Positions 1 to 6,086 of a stretch of DNA of 7,063 bases are shown piece by piece; position 1 is the first letter of the stretch; every line of letters begins with the position of its first letter. The stretch comes from Acidobacteriaceae bacterium (GTDB lineage: Bacteria; Acidobacteriota; Terriglobia; Bryobacterales; Bryobacteraceae): assembly GCA_019246575.1 (NCBI GenBank), contig JAFAQG010000205.1, positions 1-7,063 on the forward strand. Reading direction: 5' to 3'. The position numbers and the translations under genes were made by a program. Under the pieces are notes generated by a model that did no database searches, was not told where the DNA came from, and saw only the letters and a list, made by a program, of their open reading frames with translations.

Positions 1-421
1 CCGTTGCAAGCTTATATAAGTTATCGGTAGCAAGCCAGAAATGAGTTCGAATGGCTTGATAATTTTGGTCTACGGGGGAGAGACCGGCTGTTCCAAAGCC
101 GGAGTAAATGGAATTCGTGTTATCGAATGCATAAGCGCCGACTCTCACCTGAATATGCGGCCTGCGGATGTGAAAGGCATTCGATCCGGTGATGCCACCT
201 AAACTGCCGGAAATTGAAAGCTCGTAATTGTCGCTATCCGTGTAACTGACGAAATAAGGCTTGTCGAGATTGTTCAGCTGCAGTGTTTTTGCCCGCGCGA
301 GCTCGTCGGACATTGCACGCAAGACCGTGTCTTCGCGTACGCCGCCAGCGGGGTTGTCGAACGCCAGAACGGAGAGGCCGCAGCAAACGACGGCGGCAAT
401 GCCCGTGGCGGTTGCGCGCAC
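1..421 (-). CDS. Secreted TldD/PmbA-family protein, N-terminal part (cut by window edge)
   Basis: This is the first ~140 residues of a protein that continues past the left edge. The reading begins MRATATGIAAVVCCGLSVLAF, a short basic start plus a hydrophobic stretch typical of a signal peptide. It then has a helical stretch (DTVLRAMSDELARA), PYFVSYTD at about 60-67 and a VRVGAYAFDNT segment near 105-115. These match in order the upstream protein's ELEREFAVFK, PAYYMAYEVTD and IRVGAAQFDN, so the two are paralogues. The start is GTG: it abuts the stop of the upstream gene (TAAGTG) and has GGAGGG (minus strand, 434-429) 7 nt before it. By analogy with TldD/TldE pairs it may be the partner subunit, which in E. 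coli lacks the metal motif. The catalytic region is outside the window, so this cannot be tested here. The family call rests on the paralogy and on gene order. Confidence 0.8.
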   Translation of the reverse strand, partial: MRATATGIAAVVCCGLSVLAFDNPAGGVREDTVLRAMSDELARAKTLQLNNLDKPYFVSYTDSDNYELSISGSLGGITGSNAFHIRRPHIQVRVGAYAFDNTNSIYSGFGTAGLSPVDQNYQAIRTHFWLATDNLYKLAT

Positions 422-2122
422 TTAGTCGCCCTCCGGACGCGGCAGGATTGGCAGTCTCAGTTGCGAATTCGGTTTCTTCTCGGTTTCAATTTTCGACACA
501 AGGATTGCGGGAGACACGGCCGAAACGGGGATGCTGCCCGACTCTGCTCCGCAGTAGCCGTTGAACACGTCCGGGCGATCCGAGGTCGCCAAGATGTTCT
601 GGAAACTCGCCAGTGGAGTGCCCACAATATCGACGCCGCGAATCAATTCGTCGGGACGCCCGTCTGGATAGACGCGGTACACGATGAGAGGCACGACCCT
701 GAACGCCTGCAAGCCTCTGCGTGTTGTGGTGGTCAGGCCGCTGGAGACCTCATCGAAATACAACCCATACGGCGTGCCTTGGCGCTTGATCTCGGCGATT
801 AATTGGTTGCGGAGCTCGGCATCGGTTACGGTCTTCGAGGATTCGACAATCAGATTCGACTGACGCGAAACTACTTCGAACCCTTGCTGTCGCCGGCCGT
901 GCCCGTTCGAGTGCTTGAATTCACCGACCGGAGACCGCGCGAGGAGAAAGGTTTTTAGCACGCCTTGCTCGACCACGTTTACCGGGCGTGCCTTCACCCC
1001 TTCGTCATCGTACTCGTAAGAGCCGATCAGATCTTTCCCGGCGTAGTTTGTGCGGGTGGGATCGAATTGGACGCTGAGAAACTCGGGCAGTACTTTGTGA
1101 CCGAGCATCTTAGTAAATGTCTGCCCTTCGGTGATGTCTTTTTGGCGATGGCCCTCGATGCGGTGGCCAAAGATCTCGTGAAAAAAAACAGCCGATGCGC
1201 GGCCGGACAAGATGGCGGGACAGACGATCGGCTCGGCGGGCGGAGCTTTCGCCAGAGCGTCGAGTTTCGCAGCCACATCCTGAACGCGTGCCCGTATTAC
1301 ATCGTCGGAGGGCACGTGCGTCGGATGCGAGACCTCCAACGAGGCAAAGTTCTGAACGTCCATGCCATCAGGAGCCACAGCGTCGCCGCTTACGGCGATC
1401 CGAAAGAGAGTGCTCCCGTGTTGAACGGCGGTACGCTCGGTGTTGACGAATGTCCGAACCTCCCGTTGTGCACGAAAATCGACATGAGAGCCGAGGATGG
1501 CGGGGTATTTCTTAAATTCAGACGACCACGCCCGCAGGCGGTTTTCCCAGGAGCTTAGGTCGCATTGGAGCGGTTCGGCACTGCCGGAGTAAGTTGCGGG
1601 CTCCTCGCTGGAAAAATCAGGATCTTTGTCCTTCTGTTCCGCGAGTAATTGCTCGTCGGTTTTGAGCTGCAGCAGACGCATCGAGGCGACCCTGTAGACC
1701 CGATCGGATTCCGCCCATAGAGCACGGCGAATCTGGTTAGCATCGTCATCGAGACTAAGCGGCGTAAAGCTGGTAAAGCGAATCGGAGAACCCTTGTAAG
1801 GGTGATAATTGTCGAATTGCGCCGCGCCGACCCGAATGGTAACATCGACGCCGCGCACGCGATTGCGGCCACTGTCGATCAACGCGCCGAGCGATGCGGA
1901 TGCGGCTGCGCTTTCTTCGTCCGTTACTTCGTAGGCCATGTAATAAGCCGGCGGGTCCCCTTTCGTCTTGAAGACGGCGAACTCCCGCTCGAGTTCGCCT
2001 TTCAGAATGTCGATGAGCGAGAGAGTTGGAGCCGCCGTGAGTCTGCCGGATGAAGCGGAGATGGCAATCGAGAGAATCAGCGCGAGCGTAGCCGCCGTGG
2101 CCGCTGCGGTTTTGAAGCGCAA
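422..2122 (-). CDS. Exported TldD-type zinc metallopeptidase (peptidase U62/PmbA-TldD family)
   Basis: 566 residues. An N-terminal signal peptide (residues ~1-31, basic MRFK then an Ala/Leu/Ile core) precedes the N-domain (~35-200) and the C-terminal TldD domain (~290-560). The metal motif HEIFGH is at 315-320. The C-terminal motif YCGAESGSIPV has Cys524, matching the Cys that, as I recall, completes the zinc site in E. coli TldD. Both halves of the site are therefore present and the enzyme is predicted to be active. E. coli TldD/TldE cleaves unfolded peptides, including microcin B17 precursor and CcdA, in the cytosol; the substrate here is unknown and the location is probably periplasmic. 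The start is TTG, with an in-frame TGA 3 nt upstream and no clear ribosome site. The next ATG (residue 62) would remove the signal peptide and part of the domain. The gene sits 40 bp after the cupin and directly before a paralogous gene. Confidence 0.88.
   Translation of the reverse strand: MRFKTAAATAATLALILSIAISASSGRLTAAPTLSLIDILKGELEREFAVFKTKGDPPAYYMAYEVTDEESAAASASLGALIDSGRNRVRGVDVTIRVGAAQFDNYHPYKGSPIRFTSFTPLSLDDDANQIRRALWAESDRVYRVASMRLLQLKTDEQLLAEQKDKDPDFSSEEPATYSGSAEPLQCDLSSWENRLRAWSSEFKKYPAILGSHVDFRAQREVRTFVNTERTAVQHGSTLFRIAVSGDAVAPDGMDVQNFASLEVSHPTHVPSDDVIRARVQDVAAKLDALAKAPPAEPIVCPAILSGRASAVFFHEIFGHRIEGHRQKDITEGQTFTKMLGHKVLPEFLSVQFDPTRTNYAGKDLIGSYEYDDEGVKARPVNVVEQGVLKTFLLARSPVGEFKHSNGHGRRQQGFEVVSRQSNLIVESSKTVTDAELRNQLIAEIKRQGTPYGLYFDEVSSGLTTTTRRGLQAFRVVPLIVYRVYPDGRPDELIRGVDIVGTPLASFQNILATSDRPDVFNGYCGAESGSIPVSAVSPAILVSKIETEKKPNSQLRLPILPRPEGD
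429..434 (-). promoter_or_regulatory. Ribosome binding site for the second TldD-like gene
   Basis: GGAGGG on the minus strand lies 7 nt before the GTG at 421, inside the last codons of the upstream gene. It supports the GTG start and suggests coupled translation across the TAAGTG junction. Confidence 0.7.
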
Positions 2123-2162
2123 TTTTCAGGATAGCAGCGAAAAACGGCGCTAATTACCCGCG

Positions 2163-2528
2163 TTACTGTGCGTCGCGGTGCACGGTCTCGATGGAGAAAC
2201 CCGGGATGCAGACCGCAAAATATTCTGCGCCTTCCGGCTCCGGACTGCTGTACCGCACCCAGTCTCCGGCATGAGCAATAACAGCCTGCCCGGCCCGCAG
2301 ATCGAAACATCCACCTTCATATTCGACCCGCAGCAGTCCGGAAAGTACAACTGTGTACTCGTCGAATTCCGGCTTTTGACCAGGCTCACACCAACCGCCG
2401 GGGCTGCGCATATGAGCGATGCTCACGTGAGAGGTCGCGGTGTTCAATCGCCCGACGTATTCATCGATGGACTTTGGCTTATTTCCTGCGGACTCGACGC
2501 GTGTTGGTTGGCGAATGAGAGTGGGCAT
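2163..2528 (-). CDS. Small single-domain cupin protein
   Basis: About 121 residues. It contains the segment GGWCEPGQKPEFDEYTVVLSG (~45-65), then LRVEYEGG, FDLRAGQAVIAHAGDWVRY (~76-94) and an ending PGFSIETVHRD. This is the two-motif beta-barrel pattern of cupins. The usual HxH of motif 1 is replaced by E/Q-type residues, with E56 and E59 retained, and the motif 2 His is replaced by Tyr. Metal binding, if any, is therefore non-classical. A related pattern (EPGQ-PEFDEY) occurs in stand-alone cupins of unknown role, from memory. ATG at 2528 is chosen; GTG at 2531 immediately before it is equally possible, and neither has a strong ribosome site. It follows the mannonate dehydratase-like gene by 9 bp, so the two are very probably co-transcribed. 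A sugar- or uronate-related ligand or isomerase role is a guess from context only. Confidence 0.85.
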   Translation of the reverse strand: MPTLIRQPTRVESAGNKPKSIDEYVGRLNTATSHVSIAHMRSPGGWCEPGQKPEFDEYTVVLSGLLRVEYEGGCFDLRAGQAVIAHAGDWVRYSSPEPEGAEYFAVCIPGFSIETVHRDAQ

Positions 2529-2537
2529 CACTTCGAG

Positions 2538-3656
2538 TCACACTTTCGCATGCCGTTCTAACAGTAACGAGGCCTGCAGCATGGCGCGCGCGTACGCCAC
2601 GTCGTAAACCATGCCAGTGTAGCCGCCGCCCCCTGGATATAGATTATGGATGCCGATTTCGCGATCGGCATCGAGAGCGCGCTCATGTTCGGGATAAATC
2701 AGCCGATTGTATTTCACAGCGACAAGCTCGCGCATGACGGCCAGCATGTCGTTTTCGCCCTCGTCGATGAAGACCTCTGTATAGCTCTCGTAGGGCTTGC
2801 GGACGCGGACATTACGGTAATGGACGTGGTTGATGCGGTCTCGGCTGCCGAAGTACCGGCAGACCTCGACAGGATCGTGGCCGAGTTCGCGGGTGACGCC
2901 GCAATCGAACGTGATGCCGTTTGCGGGGCTGTTCACGATAGCGATTAGATGCTTCCAGCCTTCGAGCGTCGCCATGATCTGGCCCGACCCGCGGCTGATG
3001 GGAGCAGGCGGATCGTTCGGATGAAGAGCCAGCCGCACGCCGCACTCCTCCGCGACGGGTATGACGGCGCGTAGGAAGTACGTGATGTTTCGCCACATCT
3101 CATCGATCGTGTGCGCGCCTTCGCTCGCGAGAGGAGGCAGGTTCTTGACACCCTCATAGTCGAAGGCGGTGAGTCCTGCGCCGCCGCGGCCGGTCTGTTC
3201 GTAATAGCCTTCGATCGCGCGATGTGCGTAGAAGTTGTATTCGATCACGGGCAGCCCGATCTTCCCGGCAGTCCGGATGGACTGCTTGAATTTTTCGATC
3301 TCTTCGTCGCGGCGGGGGCGTCCGTACAGCGTGTTCGGAAAGCCTGTGATCATCATATTGGCGAGCGTCAGGCCGCCCGCTTTCAGCTTTTCGACTATCG
3401 GCCGGAGCTGATCAACCTCCCACGGCATGGGCGGGCCGTTCATGATCACGTTATTAACCCCGATCTGCTTCACGCGCCGGGTAGCCGCCTCAGTGACCGG
3501 CGCGGTGATGGGTGTGCAGATCTTTGCGGTCTCGGGTCCTTCCTCCGGCATGCCGGGACCGGGATGCCAGCTCGGTTCACCGGGTCGTGTGGTCTTACCC
3601 AGGAGCGGCCCGGCGGCGACGGCTTTCAATAAAGTGCGGCGGGAAGAAGATGTCAC
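2538..3656 (-). CDS. Tat-signal mannonate dehydratase-like (UxuA family) TIM-barrel protein
   Basis: 372 residues. The N-terminus SSRRTLLKAVAAG fits a twin-arginine export signal (R6, R7, then a hydrophobic stretch). The body is a xylose-isomerase-like TIM barrel: ANMMITGFPN (~99-108), IEYNFYAH (~138-145), LALHPNDPP (209-217), TFDCG (249-253), HVHYRNVR (277-284), FIDEGENDM (~296-304) and YPEHE (321-325). HPNDPP, Cys252 and the HxRN-type strand correspond to the metal site of UxuA, which dehydrates D-mannonate to 2-keto-3-deoxygluconate (EC 4.2.1.8). The usual RPDHG motif appears as YPEHE, an Asp-to-Glu change at a position I recall as a metal ligand, so exact substrate is uncertain. It is shorter at the C-terminal side of the barrel than classical UxuA. 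The start is GTG with GAGGA 6 nt upstream. It is the probable first gene of the minus-strand operon. A generic sugar epimerase/isomerase is the alternative. Confidence 0.78.
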   Translation of the reverse strand: MTSSSRRTLLKAVAAGPLLGKTTRPGEPSWHPGPGMPEEGPETAKICTPITAPVTEAATRRVKQIGVNNVIMNGPPMPWEVDQLRPIVEKLKAGGLTLANMMITGFPNTLYGRPRRDEEIEKFKQSIRTAGKIGLPVIEYNFYAHRAIEGYYEQTGRGGAGLTAFDYEGVKNLPPLASEGAHTIDEMWRNITYFLRAVIPVAEECGVRLALHPNDPPAPISRGSGQIMATLEGWKHLIAIVNSPANGITFDCGVTRELGHDPVEVCRYFGSRDRINHVHYRNVRVRKPYESYTEVFIDEGENDMLAVMRELVAVKYNRLIYPEHERALDADREIGIHNLYPGGGGYTGMVYDVAYARAMLQASLLLERHAKV

Positions 3657-3866
3657 GAGAAATCCTCGAAGTATTCAAACGATTTCCAGTGCGCAAGGCC
3701 AGTTATCGACCTGTTCGATAGCATCCCCTGTTCCTCGGGATAATTATGCAACTTCGCTGGACCTTCCGCGGCGGAACCAATCTATTTGCTACTATTGAAA
3801 TGCAAGCTAAAGGCTGTCTAAACCGCCAAGACCGGCTGGCCTCCTTTTCCGTGAAGGTGAGGCTAG
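3657..3866. other. Divergent intergenic region
   Basis: This 210-bp gap separates the leftward operon from the rightward small genes and must hold promoters for both directions if both are transcribed from here. I see no convincing -35/-10 pair. The AT-richer stretch around 3740-3812 (for example TTGCTA followed 16 nt later by TAAAGG on the plus strand) is only a weak candidate. No ORF with coding character crosses it. Confidence 0.5.
3663..3667 (-). promoter_or_regulatory. Ribosome binding site deciding the GTG start of the UxuA-like gene
   Basis: GAGGA on the minus strand is followed by 6 nt (TTTCTC) and the GTG at 3656. This supports the non-ATG start, which also places the twin-arginine motif at residues 6-7. 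Confidence 0.7.
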
Positions 3867-4094
3867 ATGGTTCACATCGAACAAGTATTGCGCACTTCGC
3901 GCGCCCGGCTTGAGGCTTCTCATCGTCGTGTTCTAGCGAGTGCTGAGAGCCGACGCGATTCGTACGCAGCAATCGAGTTGAGCGCACAGCGGGTTCGGCA
4001 TTCTGCACAGCTGCTGGACCGGGGCGATCAGGAAATCAACGGAAGCGTTCCTAACGCACCATTTTTCGGGTTTCCGATACCCGCGGCAGAGTAG
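3867..4094 (+). CDS. Small helical protein of unknown function
   Basis: 75 residues, not recognised. Residues ~5-52 are rich in Arg, Ser, Ala and Leu, with loosely repeated units of about 7-8 residues (TSRARLEAS, HRRVLAS, AQRVRHSAQLL). This predicts one long amphipathic helix or coiled coil. The tail is Pro/Phe-containing (APFFGFPIPAAE). There is no signal peptide, membrane segment or Cys. Upstream, AAGG and GAGG (3854-3862) lie 9 and 4 nt from the ATG, which supports translation. It is followed after 15 bp by another small gene on the same strand. It could be a spurious ORF, but the ribosome site and the helical periodicity argue for a real gene. Confidence 0.5.
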   Translation: MVHIEQVLRTSRARLEASHRRVLASAESRRDSYAAIELSAQRVRHSAQLLDRGDQEINGSVPNAPFFGFPIPAAE

Positions 4095-4109
4095 CATCGA
4101 TTCGTCTCT

Positions 4110-4346
4110 ATGGGCACGGGAGGCATATGTCCCGAGCGTGAGCGATTGTTGCGAGATGTCAGCGCCGCCCTGAACCGGCATAACAAAGCCGTGGGCGAGA
4201 TGGCCACCATTGCAGGTTCGAATCGAACCGCTCTGTTCTCAACCGCGAGAGAGGTTGTCGCCGGCACAAAGCAGGAGGTGGAGGTCGCCAGAGACGCGTT
4301 GGAAGCACATATGATTGAGCACGGATGTCAGTTACTTACCAGGTAG
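4110..4346 (+). CDS. Small helical protein with N-terminal Cys and C-terminal HxxxHxC
   Basis: 78 residues. It begins MGTGGICPERERLL and is then almost wholly helical (two probable helices, ~9-32 and ~38-70, with a turn at AGSN). It ends ARDALEAHMIEHGC plus a short tail. Cys7, His67, His71 and Cys73 would be brought together if the two helices form an antiparallel hairpin, giving a possible metal-binding or disulfide arrangement (inference). From memory, short acidobacterial hypothetical proteins with a CPE start and an H-x-x-E-H-G-C end look like this, but I cannot confirm it here. No ribosome site is visible before the ATG. The gene lies 15 bp behind the previous small gene, so it may rely on coupled translation. 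Function unknown. Confidence 0.6.
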   Translation: MGTGGICPERERLLRDVSAALNRHNKAVGEMATIAGSNRTALFSTAREVVAGTKQEVEVARDALEAHMIEHGCQLLTR

Positions 4347-4586
4347 CAGCGCTGCACAACGCAATCGGATGTGTTTGTTTCATCGAGATCTTGATCAGCG
4401 GGCCCACGTCCCTGGGCAATCGTAATCGCCGGGAATAGGCAACCCACCTCGATGGCCGCTTCCTAAGTTGGGATAGCTCCGCGCCACTAAACAGAGGACC
4501 AAGTCGCAAACCTTTCGGCTGCGCGTTCAGCCCGTGACCATTGTGCGCCTCGTCGAAACGCTATGGAATATCATCGAGGAGCACAA
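4347..4586. other. Intergenic region before the glucose dehydrogenase gene
   Basis: This 240-bp gap has no convincing ORF. It begins with a perfect 10-bp palindrome (GCAGCGCTGC, 4346-4355) overlapping the preceding stop. It also holds a weak hairpin, GCCCA/TGGGC with a 6-nt loop (4402-4417), without a T tract. Neither is a convincing terminator. A promoter for the dehydrogenase is expected, but no good -35/-10 pair is seen. Confidence 0.4.
4576..4581 (+). promoter_or_regulatory. Ribosome binding site deciding the dehydrogenase start
   Basis: GAGGAG lies 5 nt before the ATG at 4587. The in-frame ATG at 4563, 24 nt earlier, has no such site and would add eight residues not expected in this family, so 4587 is preferred. 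Confidence 0.8.
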
Positions 4587-5399
4587 ATGCCAAAACTTCA
4601 AAGGAAAAATGTACTCGTCACCGGAGCCTCTTCTGGAATCGGTGAAGCAATCGCTATCCGCTTTGCGGAGGAAGGCGCGAACGTTGCCATCAATTACAAC
4701 AGCGGGGCTGAGCGTGCGGAAGCGGTGAAACAGAAAACCGAGGAGGCGAGTGAACGCGGCGGGGGGAACAACCAGAAGCACATCACCGTTCAGGCTGACG
4801 TGGCCAACGAAGACCAGATCAAGGCTATGTTTCAGAAGGTTGTCGATGCGTTCGGTACGCTCGACATCCTGATTAACAACTCGGGCATCCAGAAGCCCGT
4901 AGCTAGCCATGAGCTCACGGCAGCGGATTTCGATCGAATACTCGATGTCAACTTGAGGGGCGCATTTATTTGCTCGCGCGAAGCCATCAAGCATTTTCTA
5001 TCGCGCAAGGCCAAGGGCGTGATCGTCAATAACTCGAGCGTTCACGAGATTATTCCGAAACCGAAATATGTCCCATACTCGATCAGCAAAGGCGGAATGG
5101 AGAATATGACCAAATCGCTTGCGCTCGAGTATGCGGATCGCGGGATTCGCGTGAATGCAGTCGGACCGGGTGCTATTGTCACGCCGATTAACAATGCTTG
5201 GATCGATAATCCGAAAGCGCGCGCCGAAGTCGAGAGTCACATTCCGATGGGCCGCGCCGGGGAAGCGGAGGAAATCGCGGCTGTGTTTGCGTTCCTTGCC
5301 TCCGACGAGGCATCGTACATTACGGGGCAGACTCTGTTCGCGTGCGGCGGTTTGACCCTGTACCCCGAATTTCGGATCGCCTGGTCATCGGGAGAGTGA
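4587..5399 (+). CDS. gdh: Glucose 1-dehydrogenase-type short-chain dehydrogenase/reductase
   Basis: 270 residues, a classical SDR. The nucleotide-binding motif TGASSGIG is at 12-19, NNSG at 97-100 (usually NNAG) and Asn122 in VNLRGAF. The catalytic set is Ser151, Tyr164 and Lys168 (YSISK), with the usual 13-residue Ser-Tyr spacing. The segments SSVHEIIPKP, GPGAIVTPIN, IPMGRAGEAEEIAAV and a C-terminus of GGLTLYPEF closely match, from memory, Bacillus glucose 1-dehydrogenase (EC 1.1.1.47), which oxidises beta-D-glucose to gluconolactone with NAD(P). A small insertion (EASERGGGNNQ, ~53-63) accounts for most of the extra length over the 261-residue Bacillus enzyme. FACGG replaces the usual FADGG near the C-terminus. 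There is no signal peptide, so it is cytosolic. It is followed 66 bp later by a DUF4112 gene. The SDR assignment is certain; the glucose specificity is probable. Confidence 0.88.
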   Translation: MPKLQRKNVLVTGASSGIGEAIAIRFAEEGANVAINYNSGAERAEAVKQKTEEASERGGGNNQKHITVQADVANEDQIKAMFQKVVDAFGTLDILINNSGIQKPVASHELTAADFDRILDVNLRGAFICSREAIKHFLSRKAKGVIVNNSSVHEIIPKPKYVPYSISKGGMENMTKSLALEYADRGIRVNAVGPGAIVTPINNAWIDNPKARAEVESHIPMGRAGEAEEIAAVFAFLASDEASYITGQTLFACGGLTLYPEFRIAWSSGE

Positions 5400-5465
5400 T
5401 TTGCGGCTCGGAGACACGGGAAACGTTCCGAGGTTGGGCGCGGTCACATATACAGGAACCGTTGA

Positions 5466-5969
5466 GTGCCGAACGTAATTACAAGTCCTCCCCGCGATGC
5501 GTATGATGGGCGCGTTCTTACACCTGAAGTGGTGGATCCGCGGATCGCGGACGTCGAGGCGCTTGCGCGCTGGCTGGACTACGCCTTCGAAATTCCGGGA
5601 GGATTTCGATTTGGAATTGCCGGAATCATTGGGCTAATTCCGGGCATCGGCGACATCTTCGATGCACTCATTTCGCTGTACATTGTGATCCGGGCGATTC
5701 AGCTTCGCATTCCTCGCGTGGGCATCGCACGGATGCTGGTGAACATAGGGATCGAGGCTGCCGCGGGAGCCGTTCCGATATTAGGAGATCTGTTCGATAT
5801 CGGTTTCAAGGCGAACCGGCGCAATTATCGCGTGTTGAAGAGCTATATGTTACAGCCGGCGCGCCAGCGCACTCAGGACTGGCTGTTTCTGGGTGGGATG
5901 GTGCTGGTGCTCATGGCAGCTTTCGCGTTACCAATGATCCTGCTGGTTGAGCTATTCAAACATCTGTAG
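5466..5969 (+). CDS. DUF4112 membrane-associated protein
   Basis: 167 residues. Residues ~33-127 match the DUF4112 pattern: LDYAFEIPGGFRFG, GLIPGIGDIFDA (56-67), MLVNIGIEAA (90-99), GAVPILGDLFD (101-111) and FKANRRN (114-120). The two IPGIGD/VPILGD segments are a pseudo-repeat, each followed by FD. A strongly hydrophobic helix at ~140-163 predicts a C-terminal membrane anchor, and ~50-80 is also hydrophobic and may dip into the membrane. The molecular function of the family is unknown. The start is GTG, directly after an in-frame TGA (5463-5465), with AGGA (5454-5457) 8 nt upstream, so no longer form is possible. It may be read through from the dehydrogenase gene 66 bp upstream. It converges on the Lhr-like gene. 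Confidence 0.88.
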   Translation: MPNVITSPPRDAYDGRVLTPEVVDPRIADVEALARWLDYAFEIPGGFRFGIAGIIGLIPGIGDIFDALISLYIVIRAIQLRIPRVGIARMLVNIGIEAAAGAVPILGDLFDIGFKANRRNYRVLKSYMLQPARQRTQDWLFLGGMVLVLMAAFALPMILLVELFKHL

Positions 5970-6003
5970 GCTTAGTCTGCAGGAACTCCCGGAGTGACCG
6001 TCG

Positions 6004-6013
6004 CCCGATCGGG
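6004..6013. repeat. Perfect 10-bp palindrome in the convergent gap
   Basis: CCCGATCGGG reads the same on both strands and directly precedes the first TTCTGAA repeat. A similar palindrome, GGCAGCTGCC, occurs at 6057-6066. Together they make the gap prone to folding and may contribute to transcription ends, but no T tract marks a classical terminator. Confidence 0.4.
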
Positions 6014-6086
6014 GTTCTGAAGTCGGCGCCTGCGTTGCGGTCGGGTTTCTGAAGTGGGCAGCTGCCTCAGCGGCGCGGTTCTGAAT
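6007..6086. repeat. Degenerate tandem direct repeat with exact 32-bp period
   Basis: TTCTGAA occurs at 6015, 6047 and 6079, each exactly 32 bp apart, always preceded by GG or GGG. Between the first two copies similarity extends over 6007-6033 against 6039-6065, with about 22 of 27 bases equal. The third copy keeps mainly GGTTCTGAA and ends at the stop codon of the leftward helicase gene. On the minus strand the unit reads roughly ACTTCAGAAACCCGACCGC, reminding me of dispersed intergenic repeats in Solibacter-like genomes (memory, unverified). Confidence 0.6.

Noticed and set aside
965..1558. 197-codon plus-strand ORF opposite the metallopeptidase gene
   Set aside because: It lies fully antisense to a gene with clear family motifs and its translation has no recognisable domain; it is a shadow of GC-rich codon use.
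2178..2561. 127-codon plus-strand ORF opposite the cupin gene
   Set aside because: Overlaps the cupin frame and its operon junction; its composition is not protein-like and it is not supported.
3111..3632. 173-codon plus-strand ORF opposite the UxuA-like gene
   Set aside because: Antisense to a well-supported coding frame, with no ribosome site or family resemblance.
4402..4417. Rho-independent terminator after the small genes
   Set aside because: The stem is only 5 bp and is not followed by a T tract.
4563..4586. Upstream ATG start for the dehydrogenase
   Set aside because: It has no ribosome site, while GAGGAG sits 5 nt before the ATG at 4587, where the usual short SDR N-terminus begins.
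6007..6086. CRISPR-like array
   Set aside because: The period is regular but there are only two to three degenerate copies, with no unique spacers between conserved repeats and no cas genes.
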